The notes beneath the pieces are model-generated. The model was not told where the DNA came from and ran no database searches. It was given only the letters and a program-made list of their open reading frames with translations. 64,000 nt of DNA, taken from positions 1,736,001 to 1,800,000 of the forward strand of contig NC_090968.1 in the NCBI RefSeq assembly GCF_040807025.1, in the 5' to 3' direction. Positions within the stretch are counted from its first letter, which is position 1. Every line of letters begins with the position of its first letter. Position numbers and translations under genes: made by a program. Below, piece by piece: positions 1 through 10,880 of the stretch. The DNA comes from Struthio camelus (taxonomy: Eukaryota; Chordata; Aves; Struthioniformes; Struthionidae).

Positions 1-165
1 GCAGCACAGGCAGGGCAGGCAGCTCTAGGGACCTCAGGCAGCGCAGGACAGGCAGCACAGGGGACACCGGGCAGGGGGCAGGCAGGGCAGGCAGCTCTAG
101 GGACACCATTCAGGACAGGCAGCCCCAGGGTCCCCCAGGCAGGGCAGGTAGCCGGGCCGGCAGCA
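1..165. repeat. CAGG-rich minisatellite upstream of ADRA2B
   Basis: This is a degenerate G/C-rich tandem repeat. A block containing GCAGGCAGCTCTAGGGAC occurs near 15-32 and again near 87-104, about 72 bp apart, with further CAGGCAG variants between and after. It begins at or before the window edge. No promoter element could be identified within it. Confidence 0.6.
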
Positions 166-291
166 TGGCAAGCGGGGCCATTGCCCCCCGGCACCCTTCA
201 GCCTCGTCCTCCCGCCCCACAGCCCGCACCCCGGGGGGCTGCTGAGCGCCAGCGGCTGGACCCCCACGTCAGGCAGGGCTGAGCCGGGGCC

Positions 292-1530
292 ATGGCCAGC
301 CCCGGGGGCTACTCGATCCAAGCCACCGCGGCCATCGCGGCCGCCATCACTTTCCTGGTGCTCTTCACCATCTTGGGCAACATGCTGGTGATCATCGCCG
401 TGCTGACCAGCCGCTCGCTGCGGGCCCCCCAGAACCTCTTCCTCGTGTCGCTGGCGGCGGCGGACATCCTGGTGGCCACCCTCATCATCCCCTTCTCCCT
501 CGCCAACGAGCTGATGGGTTACTGGTACTTCCAGAAGACGTGGTGCGAGATCTACCTGGCCTTGGATGTGCTCTTCTGCACCTCGTCCATCGTGCACCTC
601 TGCGCCATCAGCCTCGACCGCTACTGGTCCGTGAGCCGCGCCATCGAGTACAACGCCAAGCGCACGCCGCGCCGCATCAAGTGCAGCATCTTCATCGTCT
701 GGATGATCGCGGCCGTCATCTCCCTCCCGCCCCTCATCTACAAGGGTGAGAAGAAGGACGCGCCTGGCGGGCGGCCGCAGTGCAAGCTCAACGAGGAGGC
801 TTGGTACATCCTCTCCTCCAGCATCGGCTCCTTCTTCGCGCCGTGTCTCATCATGATCCTCGTGTACCTGCGCATCTACCTGATCGCCAAGCGCCGCCAC
901 CGCCACGGCTCCCAGCAGAGCAAGCCCAAATCGGCCAAGCCCCCAGGGCCATCAACCCAAACCACGGCCTCCGACAGTGCCACCAAACCACCCGGACACT
1001 CGGCAGATGGAGAGCACCCGGGGACCCTTCCCATGCCAGCAGACCGGACCTCTCTGCTGAGCCCTGAGGAGCCACCACCGGTGGCCCCCAGCCCCGGCCA
1101 GCCCCCACCAGGGGAGCCCAGCGTGGAGCCATCCCCGCAGCCCAATGGGCACCCGCCGGGCGCCAGGCGCCCCATGGACACGCTGGCCACAGGCACGGGG
1201 CGGGTGGTGCTGGCGCGGCAGGCACCGACGCTGAGTGCCAGCCCTTGGAAGAAGAAGACGCAGCTCAACCGGGAGAAGCGCTTTACCTTCGTGCTGGCCG
1301 TGGTCATCGGCGTCTTTGTGCTCTGCTGGTTCCCCTTCTTCTTCCTCTATAGCCTGGGCGCCATCTGCCCCGAGCGTTGCAAGGTCCCTAACGGCGTCTT
1401 CCAGTTCTTCTTCTGGATCGGCTACTGCAACAGCTCCCTCAACCCTGTCATCTACACCATCTTCAACCAGGACTTCCGCAAGGCTTTTCGCCGCATCCTG
1501 TGCCGCCGCTGGGCCCGGACGGCCTGGTGA
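292..1530 (+). CDS. ADRA2B: alpha-2B adrenergic receptor
   Basis: Intronless 412-residue class A GPCR that binds adrenaline and noradrenaline and signals through Gi/o at the plasma membrane (family knowledge). The N-terminus [18 protein letters not shown] parallels mammalian ADRA2B and fixes the start. Visible landmarks are the TM3 amine-binding Asp92 in LALDVLF, Cys85 for the extracellular disulfide, DRY at 109-111, TM5 serines in [18 protein letters not shown] in TM6 and NPVIY in TM7. The tail [13 protein letters not shown] keeps the likely palmitoylated Cys and the ADRA2B-type ending, which argues against ADRA2A or ADRA2C. There is no N-glycosylation sequon before TM1, as in mammalian 2B. 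The third intracellular loop (about residues 200-329) is proline-rich and lacks the long glutamate tract of human ADRA2B, making the protein shorter than the human one (about 450). Subtype call is firm. Confidence 0.97.
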   Translation: MASPGGYSIQATAAIAAAITFLVLFTILGNMLVIIAVLTSRSLRAPQNLFLVSLAAADILVATLIIPFSLANELMGYWYFQKTWCEIYLALDVLFCTSSIVHLCAISLDRYWSVSRAIEYNAKRTPRRIKCSIFIVWMIAAVISLPPLIYKGEKKDAPGGRPQCKLNEEAWYILSSSIGSFFAPCLIMILVYLRIYLIAKRRHRHGSQQSKPKSAKPPGPSTQTTASDSATKPPGHSADGEHPGTLPMPADRTSLLSPEEPPPVAPSPGQPPPGEPSVEPSPQPNGHPPGARRPMDTLATGTGRVVLARQAPTLSASPWKKKTQLNREKRFTFVLAVVIGVFVLCWFPFFFLYSLGAICPERCKVPNGVFQFFFWIGYCNSSLNPVIYTIFNQDFRKAFRRILCRRWARTAW

Positions 1531-2250
1531 GGGGCGCTGGCGCGGGGCGGTCAGCGGCGCGCGGAGTGGCCCCTTCCTCCCCGCTGGGGCTGGAGAGGGT
1601 GAAGACAGTCGGTCTCCCCACCTCTTTTGGGGGTCTTGAAAGCCCACAGCCCAAATCGGGTCCCCTTCCACCCGTTGGCTGCCAGCCCCTTCCCCAGGCA
1701 GTGGTGGTTGGGGAGGATTTTCCCATCCTCTGGCTCCATCCTTCCTCTCCTGTCACCATCTCTCCTTCTCCCTCCTTTCTCCATCCCTTTCGCACAGGGG
1801 TCCCGTGCATCCTTCCCTGCCCTCCTGGTGGAGAGCAGAGCCCAGGCGCTGGCCTTGGGGTCCTGTGTGGGAGTGCGGCTGCCACCTACCCCGTGGGCCC
1901 CTGCTTTCCCGGCTGCTCCTTGTCTCTTTTTGCCCTCCCCCTCGTCCTCCCTGGGTGAAACGCTCTGCGCAGGGTGATTTCAGCTATGGGAAGCCCCGAG
2001 CCCATGGCGGGGGGGGGGGGGATACGTGCTGGCGCGTTACAGCGGGTTTAGCAGGTCCTTCTCCCTCCTCTCCACCCCCATCCTGCAAGAGATGTCCCCA
2101 AACCGTGGGAAATCTGCTTCCCCCCACACCTTTTCCTGCAATCCCAGCGGGGGACACCCTGGAGCCCCCCCAGCGCCGGTTTGGTGGGTGCCGCAGCCCC
2201 CGGCTGGCCCCAGGCCTTTTAACAATAAAATCTATTTTGTAATAAGAAAA
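1531..2250 (+). other. ADRA2B: ADRA2B 3' UTR with AATAAA at 2224-2229
   Basis: The sequence after the ADRA2B stop is open, non-repetitive and CT-rich. A canonical AATAAA lies at 2224-2229, followed by a short T/A-rich stretch, so cleavage is expected near 2245-2250. This gives a 3' UTR of about 0.7 kb. Evidence is the hexamer only. Confidence 0.7.
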
Positions 2251-3009
2251 CTTCACTTTCTCCTCGCTGCTTTCGACTGGGTCGAGTGGGGATTTGGGAC
2301 TGGAGGGCGCTTTCCAGGGAGGGCGCTGGGAGAAGCTGGTCCTCCCCCTGCAACGTGGGACCAGGGGTCTCGTCCCCCCCCCGCCCCGACCTGGGCACAG
2401 AGGGGGTGCGTCGGAGGCCACCCCGGCGCTGATTTATTTACTGAGACCCGCGGCCGCTTTTTCGCCCCTTGATGGATGGCGCCGGGTTGCCGTCCTGGGA
2501 AGCGAGCGGCCGGGAGGAATGTTTGCAGTGAGAGCGGGAACAAAATGTTTTGAAGGGTCGGGATCAGTTATTTATGGCAGCGCATTAAAAAAAAAAATGT
2601 AACCCCCCCCCCACACCCCCCTCCCGAAGAATTAACCAATTCTCTCCAGCAGCCCCGAGCTGCTTCCCGCGGGCCTCAACCCCGTGCACTGATGCCGCGG
2701 CCCCGAGGACATTAAACTGGCCAAGAGTGGGAAGTCATGCTGGGGGACAGGGACGAACCACGGCGCCGGCCACCCACGTCGGGGGCTCCCTGCCTCAGTT
2801 CCCCCCCCCCCCCCCAGATCCGGCGGAGTGGTGTGGATTCTCTGGTGTCTAATAGAGGGTTGTGCGTCAGGCCCGTGGGCACTGCACGAGGTGGCTCTGG
2901 GGCGCAGGTGTCCCCACGTGTCCCCCCTTTTGGGCTGTCCCAGCCTGACCAAGCCTCCGGACAGGCCAAGCCCAGACGGGGCAGCGTATCTCAACCCACA
3001 CCGGTGTAT
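2251..3009. other. intergenic, no gene seen
   Basis: GC-rich sequence with C-runs near 2606-2630 and 2800-2816 and an A-run near 2587. No splice-flanked coding segment or RNA gene is recognised. It passes into the degenerate start of the AP-1-core minisatellite near 3010. Confidence 0.5.
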
Positions 3010-3960
3010 TGTGGCCCCCACAGGTGTATCCATGACTCATGATGGTGTCTTGTGACCCATGACTCATGGTGGTGTCTTGTGACCCATGCCAGTTTATCAG
3101 GATTGGTGTCTCGTGACCCACATGGGCACATTGCCACCTGCAGCCATGCAAGGTGGCTCCTGGCAGGGTGGCATGAGTCGGAGTGGGGTGCTGTGATTGC
3201 TGGTGCGGTTTGGTGAGCCGCGCTCGTGGCTCATGAGGGTGCATCACGACTCATGGCAATGTGTCGTGCCCCACACCAAGGTATCGTGCCCCACACCAAG
3301 GTATCATGACCCGCACGGCTGTCTCATGACTCAGGAACGCTGTCTTGTGACCCGTGCTAGTGTACTGTGAATTAATGATGGTGCATCATGACCCACACCA
3401 GCGTATCATGACTCATGATGGTGCGTCGTGACGCACAGTAGTGTATGGTGGCCCACACTGGTACATCATGACTCATGATGGTGCATCGTGACTCATGATG
3501 GTGTACCATGACCCACACTGGTGCATCGTGACTCATGATGGTGTGTCATGACTCATGATGGTGTACCATGACCCACACTGGTGCATCGTGACTCATGATG
3601 GTGTGTCATGACTCATGATGGTGTACCATGACCCACACTGGTGCATCGTGACTCATGATGGTGTGTCATGACCCTCAGTGGTGCACAGTGCCCCACACCA
3701 GTGCGTTGTGACTCATGATGGTGCACTGCGACCCACACTGGTTCATTGTGCCCCACATCTGCGTGTGATGACCCACACTGGTGCATCGTGCCACACACCA
3801 GTGTATCGTGACTAACGATGGTGCATTGCGACCCACAGCAGTGTCTCGTGACCCACACCAGTGTATGGTGACCCACCCTGGTACCTGGTGACCCACACCG
3901 GTCTACAGTGCCCCACATCAGTGCCTCACCACCCACGGCGGTGCCCCGGGACCCACACTT
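3010..3960. repeat. 20-bp minisatellite containing AP-1 cores
   Basis: Tandem array of about 20-bp units of the type GTGCATCGTGACTCATGATG, alternating with units of the type GTGTACCATGACCCACACTG. Between 3481 and 3660 the array has an exact 60-bp higher-order period repeated three times, which suggests recent homogenisation. By eye, about 12 units between 3033 and 3717 contain TGACTCA, the AP-1 (Fos/Jun) consensus. Units after 3720 have mostly GACCCACAC instead. The flanks are degenerate. Confidence 0.9.
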
Positions 3961-4590
3961 TTCCAAGCCAGCCTTAGCTCAGACCCCCACCCCCTGCTGG
4001 CCCACCATCCGTGCATCACCAAGGGGTTTAAATCACGCAGGGAGACTACTCAGGCCGTTCCTGCTTGACGTGAGGATCCTGGGTGTGCAGGGGACAAGCC
4101 GAGCACTTGGGGACACCGGATGTCCAAGCAGCAGAGCCAGCCCCGTGAGACCAGGGCCGAGGAGAGCTCATCCTCGCCGTGGCGGAGCGGGGCCGGCACC
4201 TCTCCACCACCCTGTCCCGCTGGGGACCTTGCTTCTGGCCGGCCCAAAATTGGCTGAACTTTTGGGTAGCCTTTTTCCCAGCCTCCATCCGCGTCGTCCT
4301 CCCCCTCGGAGCCCGGGCTGGAGGCGGCCGGGCCGAGAGCCGCTGGCGCGCGGGGCCGGAGCACAGCGCGTCCTGCCTGGGGCGCGCTGGGCCGCTGCTG
4401 GGGGCGAGCGCCGGCGGGCAGGAGGGCGTGCGAACGGAGCCGCTGCCGCTCGGCAGCGCACGCCGAGCCGCTGGCCGCCGGCCAGCTGAGTCCCAGCGAG
4501 GGGTCGGGAGGCCCCGAGGCGGCAAAGGCCACCGGCCGCGGCTCTCGGCGCTGGGAGCTGGCGGCCCTCGCGCCTCCCGCCGGGAGGCAA
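3961..4590. other. unique GC-rich spacer between two minisatellites
   Basis: Single-copy, strongly CpG-rich DNA, especially 4300-4570. Long open frames on both strands are typical of high-GC DNA and match no family I recognise. It could be a small CpG island; no start-site evidence is visible. Confidence 0.4.
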
Positions 4591-4597
4591 TGAGCCT

Positions 4598-5760
4598 GGT
4601 GGGGCTGAGCACGGTGCCATGGGGCTGGGCATGGTGCTGTGGGGCTGGGCATGGTGCCGTGGGGCTGGGCACGGTGCTATGGGGCTGGGCACGGTGCCGT
4701 GGGGCTGGGCACGGTGCTATGGGGCTGGGCATGGTGCTGTGGGGCTGGGCATGGTCCAATGGGGCTGGGCATGGCCCTATGGGGCTGGGCATGGTGCTGT
4801 GGGGCTGGGCATGGTCCAATGGGGCTGGGCATGGCCCTATGGGGCTGGGCATGGTGCTATGGGGCTGAGCACAGTGCCGTGGGGCTGGGCATGGTGCTGT
4901 GGGGCTGGGCACTGTGCCGTGGGGCTGAGCACAGTGCCGTGGGGCTGGGTATGATCCTGTGGGGCTGGGCATGGTGCCATGGGGCTGGGCATGGTGCTGT
5001 GGGGCTGGGCATGGTCCCATGGGGCTGGGCACGGTGCCGTGGGGGCTGGGCATGGTGCTGTGGGGCTGGGCATGGTGCTGTGGGGCTGGGCACTGTGCCG
5101 TGGGGCTGAGCACAGTGCCGTGGGGCTGGGCATGGTGCTGTGGGGCTGTGCATGGCTCTATGGGGCTGTGCATGGCTCTATGGGGCTGGGCATGGTGCTG
5201 TGGGGCTGTGCATGGCTCTATGGGGCTGGGCATGGTGTCGTGGGGCTGGGCATGGTGCCATGGGGCTGGACATGATCCTGTGGGGCTGGGCATGGTGCTG
5301 TGGGGCTGGGCATGGCTCTATGGGGCTGGGCATGGTGCCGTGGGGCTGGGCATGGTCCCATGGGGCTGGGCATGATCCTGTGGGGCTGGGCATGGTGCTA
5401 TGGGGCTGGGCATGATCCTGTGGGGCTGGGCACGGTGCCGTGGGGCTGAGCACAGTGCCATGGGGCTGGGCATGGTGCTATGGGGCTGGGCATGGCCCTA
5501 TGGGGCTGGGCATGGTGCCGTGTGGCTGGGCACTGTGCCGTGGGGCTAAGCACAGTGCTGTGGGGCTGGGCATGGTGCTGTGGGGCTGGGCATGATCCTG
5601 TGGGGCTGGGCATGGTGCCGTGGGGCTGGGCATGGTGTCATGGGGCTGGGCATGGTGCTATGGGGCTGGGCATGGTGCCGTGGGGCTGGGCCTGGTGTTT
5701 TGGGGCTGAGCACAGTGCTGGGGGGCTGAGCACGGCGCCGTGGGGCTGAGCACGGTGCCG
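4598..5760. repeat. 20-bp minisatellite, about 58 units
   Basis: Near-perfect tandem array with unit GGGGCTGGGCATGGTGCTGT and variants at the last third of the unit (GTGCCGT, GTCCCAT, CCCTAT, ATCCTGT, CTCTAT). The register is fixed at 20 bp except one 21-bp unit near 5041. Because 20 is not a multiple of 3 and the unit has no stop in most phases, every frame stays open for long distances. These open frames are not genes. The G-rich strand has regularly spaced G-runs. Confidence 0.95.
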
Positions 5761-7880
5761 CCCCGCTGCCCCTTTTCTCCCCAGCCTCAAAGGCAGCAAA
5801 ACGCCTCCCAGCTGCGCGTGGGCCCCGAAGCGCCTCGGCGCTGAGCCGCCGCGTAGGCGCTCTCGTCCGCCCGAAACGAACCGTCTCTCCCGTTCGGGGC
5901 CGGCCGGCCGCGACGGCAGCGGGTCGCCGGGACCCTTCCCCAGGCTGAGCCGGCGCCGTTCCCGCCGGCCGCGTTTTGCCCGGAAAAGGGCTCCAATTCC
6001 CAGGCGGGGACGTCTTCTTCCCACGCCCGGGCGGCTTTCGGCCCCGGCCGTCAGCCCCCGGCGGATGCACTATTGATATTTCTACCTTTGCTCCGCGCAG
6101 CCCGCCGAGCGGGGCTGGGGGCCGGCGCTGAGGATTTGAGGCGGGGGGGAGCCGCAAGTGCCTGTTTCGCCCCTTTTTTTTCCCCCCCGTCTCACCGTTT
6201 GCCACGCGGTTAACGATTACCGAGGGCCGCGCCGGGCGCTCGCTTATCTGCCGAGCGTCGCCAGCCGTCTGCTTCTCATTAGCGGGGAACGAGCCCGGGA
6301 TTTTTTTTTTGCCTCCTCCTCCTCCAACTGCTCTGGGAAATGTCCAGCAAGCCGGCTGCGAGCATTGCGGGCGCTCACGTTCAGCCTGGATAACGCTATG
6401 AAGCGGGGGGTGGCATGCAACGAGTTCCTGCCAGGTCTCAGCCTGCTCCTCACGGCATCCGGCCGTTCTCTAGCGGCAAAAAACGCCGCGGCCGCTTGCA
6501 ACCTTTCTGGCTGCGGCCGGCTTTCTCGAGTTGCTTCTTTTAATGCGGCTTCTCGGGAAAAAAAAAAAATGGATTATACTGCGGGCCGTCGCTGCTGCGG
6601 AGATTTGGGGGTTGGTTTCCTCCTCGCCAAAGGAGGAAACGCGTTTCGCAGCTGCCTCCAGCCCCACATCCCGGCTCCTGGCGCAGCCCTGGCGTCCCTG
6701 GGAATTTCGGGCAGGCGAGCCCGGCGGCGGGGACGGCAAAGCCCGTTGGCTCCGCGAAGGCACCCGCCGAGGCGTTTTGCTCTTTCGACGCGTCGCTTCC
6801 CCGCGGCGCCGGCCGCGGGAAAACGGGACGGTTCGAATAAAGAGCAGCGCCGGAACCGGCCCCCCCGGGATAAATCACAGCTCCTCAATCGCCTTCCCTG
6901 CCCGGCGCCGCAAACCAACCCGTAGATAATTACGACAGAAAACGATGTAAAATCTCGAGGCGCTTTCTCCCTCTTCGGCTTTTTTTTTTTTTCCCCTCCC
7001 CGCTCCCCGCCGCGGTAAAGTTCGGGCCGCTTCCGCGCGCGGCCGAAGGTCTGGCTTTCGGCAAGCCGGGCCGCGGCTGGGGCATCTCTGCTTCTTCATG
7101 GGGGGGAAAAAAATGCTTGTTTCCATCCGAACATTTAAAAATAAGGCTCTGGGAACGGCTTGCGGGGCCTTCAGGGCTTGTGAAAGCGTCTTTATTGGTA
7201 TTTCGGTTTAATGGCGACGTAATAAAAGCCGGGGAAGGGAAGATATGGTAACCATAGACACCATGGCAGCGAGCGGCTGCCGCCGCGCCATTTAGGCGGA
7301 TTAAAAGCCAGAGCAGGCGCTTTCTGCAGAAAGCATTTAAAAAACCCCAAAAAACTCAAAAATCTTTTTTTTTTTTTTTTAACAGCCGAAAATTTGAAAT
7401 CGTCGCGTTTCGGTGATGGGCGGGAGGGAGGCGACGTGAGCCGCAGCGCGAGGCGCCCGCCGCGCGGGAACGGGCTGAGCGTTGCCGTTCGCGGGGTTTC
7501 GGCCGGCGCCGGAAGTCCCACGGCCGAGCCGGGAAAACGCGAGGGGGAAATAATGAAAAAAAAAGAAAAAAAAAAAAGAAGGGAAAAGTCCTGGGTCCCT
7601 GACGAAGGCACAAGGCGCCCCCCCCCCCCCACCCCCCAAATTTATCGAGGTCCCCTGCCTCTCTCCCTCCTATTTTCCCTACAAAGTGAATAAGTCAAAC
7701 TGCCACTCTGGATTTCTTTTTTTTTTTTTAAGAGATTTATATATATATATATATATAATTTTTCTGCAAGACAACTGTTAAGGGATAAAAAGCTCTCAGC
7801 TGCACTTAAAGGCGCATTTTCAATGCCAGCCCACAAGGTGTTTAAAACATCATGGTCGTGAGTCAGGGGGGAAAACGCTG
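5761..7880. other. 2.1-kb single-copy intergenic region, no gene seen
   Basis: Single-copy DNA mixing CpG-rich parts with AT-rich motifs and homopolymer runs (T-runs near 6302 and 6981, A/T-runs near 7364 and 7560, (TA)n at 7738-7757). The stretch 7180-7345 is notable for TTTATTGG, GACGTAATAAAA and a palindromic ATGGTAACCATAG, resembling a regulatory element rather than an exon. No coding exon was recognised. Function unknown. Confidence 0.4.
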
Positions 7881-7889
7881 CCTTTCCGG

Positions 7890-8212
7890 GGCGTTTTCGG
7901 TCCCGTTCCGGTGACACGTGTCCCTGCTTTTCCCAGAGTTTCCCAGGCTCCAAGGGGGGCGAGGTGGGGTGACAGGGACTGTAATGGGGACACGGCCCGG
8001 GGAGTGATGGGGACCCGTGATGGGGACAGGGCTACCACCCCTGGGGGTGACAGGAGCTGTGGTGGGGACGGGGCCACCATCCCTGGGGGTGATGGGGACC
8101 CACGATGGGGCCGGGGGCCATGGGGGGGTGACAGGGAGCTGTGGTGGGGACGGGGCCACCATCCCTGGGGGTGATGGGGACCCACGATGGGGCCGGGGGC
8201 CCGCGGGGGGCG
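7890..8212. repeat. short GTGGGGAC-type minisatellite
   Basis: G-rich units built from GTGATGGGGACC and GGTGGGGACGGGGCCACC. The clearest copy pair begins at 8061 and 8143, an 82-bp spacing. It grades into the CpG-rich segment that follows. Confidence 0.7.
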
Positions 8213-8440
8213 GGGGAGGGGCGGGGCAGGGGCCTGAGGGGGCGGGGCCGGGCCGGCGGGGGGCGGGGCCGGGCCGCGGTGCCCCTGCGCGGGGGGCGGG
8301 GCGGCCCCGGGGGCGCTGGAGGGCGCGGGGGGGGCGCGCGGGGCGGCCGGGCAGGCGGCGGCGGTGAGAGCGGGCCGGGGGCGGCGGGGCTGGCAGCGCC
8401 CCCGCCCCGTGGGGGCCTGTGGGGCTCGGCCCCCCCCGCC
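8190..8440. promoter_or_regulatory. orphan CpG-island core with clustered Sp1/KLF boxes
   Basis: Extremely GC- and CpG-rich sequence with repeated GGGGCGGGG/GGGGCGGGGC boxes, for example near 8215-8300. This is promoter-like composition, but no coding exon starts nearby. It might be the distal promoter of GPAT2, whose 5' end was not found, or of a non-coding transcript. Composition alone supports it. Confidence 0.35.
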
Positions 8441-10880
8441 CCGGCCCTGTGGGGCCCGCGTAGGGCTCTTCCCCCCCCCCGGCCCTATGGGGCCCGTGTA
8501 GGGCTCTTCCCCCCCCCCCCCGGCCCTATGGGGCCTGCGTAGGGCTCTTCCCCCCCGCCCCGGCCCTATGGGGCGTGTGGGGCCCTTGCAGGGCTCTCCC
8601 CCCCCCCCGGCCCTATGGGGCCCGTGTAGGGCTCTTCCCCCCCACCCCAGCCCTTATGGGGCCCGCGTAGGGCTCTTGCCCCCCCCCCCGGCCCTATGGG
8701 GTGCGTGGGGCCCTTGCAGGGCTCTCCCCCCCCCCGGCCCTATGGGGCCCGTGTAGGGCTCTTCCCCCCCACCCCGGCCCTTATGGGGCGCGTGGGGCCC
8801 TTGCAGGGTTCTTCCCCCCCACCCCGGCCCTATGGGGTGCGTGGGGCCCTTGCAGGGCTCTTCCCCCCCACCCCGGCTCTATGGGGTGCGTGGGGCCCTT
8901 GCAGGGCTCTTCTCCCCCCCCCCCCGGCCCTATGGGGCGCGTGGGGCCCTTGCAGGGCTCTTCCCCCCCACCCCGGCCCTATGGGGTGCGTGGGGCCCTT
9001 GCAGGGCTCTCCTCCCCCCCCGGCCCTATGGGGCCCATGTAGGGCTCTTCCCCCCCACCCCGGCCCTTATGGGGCGCGTGGGGCCCTTGCAGGGTTCTTC
9101 CCCCCCACCCCGGCCCTATGGGGTGCGTGGGGCCCTTGCAGGGCTCTTCCCCCCCACCCCGGCTCTATGGGGTGCGTGGGGCCCTTGCAGGGCTCTTCTC
9201 CCCCCCCCCGGCCCTATGGGGCGCGTGGGGCCCTTGCAGGGCTCTTCCCCCCCACCCCGGCCCTATGGGGTGCGTGGGGCCCTTGCAGGGCTCTTCCCCC
9301 CCACCCCGGCTCTATGGGGCGCGTGGGGCCCTTGCAGGGCTCTTCTCCCCCCCCCCGGCCCTATGGGGCGCGTGGGGCCCTTGCAGGGCTCTTCCCCCCC
9401 CCCCCCGGCCCTATGGGGCGCGTGGAGCCCTTGCAGGGCTCTTCCCCCCCCCCCCGGCCCTATGGGGCGCGTGGAGCCCTTGCAGGGCTCTTCCCCCCCC
9501 CCCCCGGCCCTATGGGGTGCGTGGGGCCCTTGCAGGGCTCTTCCCCCCCACCCCGGCTCTATGGGGTGCGTGGGGCCCTTGCAGGGCTCTCCCCCCCCCC
9601 CCGGCCCTATGGGGCCCGTGTAGGGCTCTTCCCCCCCCCCCCGGCCCTATGGGGCCTGCGTAGGGCTCTTCCCCCCCCCCCGGCCCTATGGGGCGCGTGG
9701 GGCCCTTGTAGGGCTCTCCCCCCCCCCCGGCCCTATGGGGCCCGTGTAGGGCTCTTCCCCCCCACCCCGGCCCTTATGGGGCGCGTGGGGCCCTTGCAGG
9801 GCTCTTCCCCCCCACCCCGGCCCTATGGGGCGCGTGGAGCCCTTGCAGGGCTCTTCCCCCCCCCCCCGGCCCTATGAGGCGCGTGGAGCCCTTGCAGGGC
9901 TCTTTCCCCCCCCCCCGGCCCTATGGGGTGCGTGGGGCCCTTGCAGGGCTCTCCTCCCCCCCCGGCCCTATGGGGCCCGTGTAGGGCTCTTCCCCCCCAC
10001 CCCGGCCCTTATGGGGCGCGTGGGGCCCTTGCAGGGTTCTTCCCCCCCACCCCGGCCCTATGGGGTGCGTGGGGCCCTTGCAGGGCTCTTCCCCCCCACC
10101 CCGGCCCTATGGGGCGCGTGGAGCCCTTGCAGGGCTCTTCCCCCCCCCCCCCCGGCCCTATGGGGCCCATGTAGGGCTCTTCCCCCCCACCCCGGCCCTT
10201 ATGGGGCGCGTGGGGCCCTTGCAGGGCTCTTCCCCCCCCCCCCCCGGCCCTATGGGGTGCGTGGGGCCCTTGCAGGGCTCTCCTCCCCCCCCGGCCCTAT
10301 GGGGCCCATGTAGGGCTCTTCCCCCCCACCCCGGCCCTATGGGGCGCGTGGGGCCCTTGCAGGGCTCTTCCCCCCCACCCCGGCTCTATGGGGTGCGTGG
10401 GGCCCTTGCAGGGCTCTTCTCCCCCCCCCCGGCCCTATGGGGTGCGTGGGGCCCTTGCAGGGCTCTTCCCCCCCACCCCGGCTCTATGGGGTGCGTGGGG
10501 CCCTTGCAGGGCTCTTCCCCCCCACCCCGGCCCTATGGGGCGCGTGGAGCCCTTGCAGGGCTCTTCCCCCCCCCCCGGCCCTATGGGGTGCGTGGAGCCC
10601 TTGCAGGGCTCTTCCCCCCCCCCCCCCGGCCCTATGGGGTGCGTGGGGCCCTTGCAGGGCTCTCCCCCCCCCCCCGGCCCTATGGGGCCCATGTAGGGCT
10701 CTTCCCCCCCACCCCGGCCCTTATGGGGCGCGTGGGGCCCTTGCAGGGCTCTTCCCCCCCACCCCGGCCCTATGGGGTGCGTGGGGCCCTTGCAGGGCTC
10801 TTCCCCCCCCCCCGCCCCACCCTATGGGACCTGTGTAGGTCTCGTCCACCCCGGCCCTATAGGGCACGTGGGGCCTGCGT
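8440..10880. repeat. 40/49-bp C-run minisatellite, about 50 units
   Basis: Large tandem array with two interleaved unit classes. The longer (about 49 bp) reads CCCTATGGGGTGCGTGGGGC then CCTTGCAGGGCTCTT and a C-run ending ACCCCGG. The shorter (about 40 bp) has GGGGCCCGTGTAGGGCTCTT and the same C-run. C-runs vary from 7 to about 15. Ordered groups of the two classes recur (for example starting near 8740, 9030, 9965, 10160 and 10690), so there is a higher-order structure. All long open frames in this interval are by-products of the repeat. Confidence 0.95.

Noticed and set aside
4046-5293. 415-codon minus-strand open frame
   Set aside because: The 20-bp repeat read in the opposite strand joined to high-GC flank; no protein family recognised.
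4598-5760. CRISPR-like array
   Set aside because: Units are contiguous 20-bp repeats with no unique spacers, and the genome is vertebrate.
8696-9877. 393-codon plus-strand open frame and several overlapping ones
   Set aside because: Each is a reading of the 40/49-bp repeat; the frames stay open only because the unit lacks stops.
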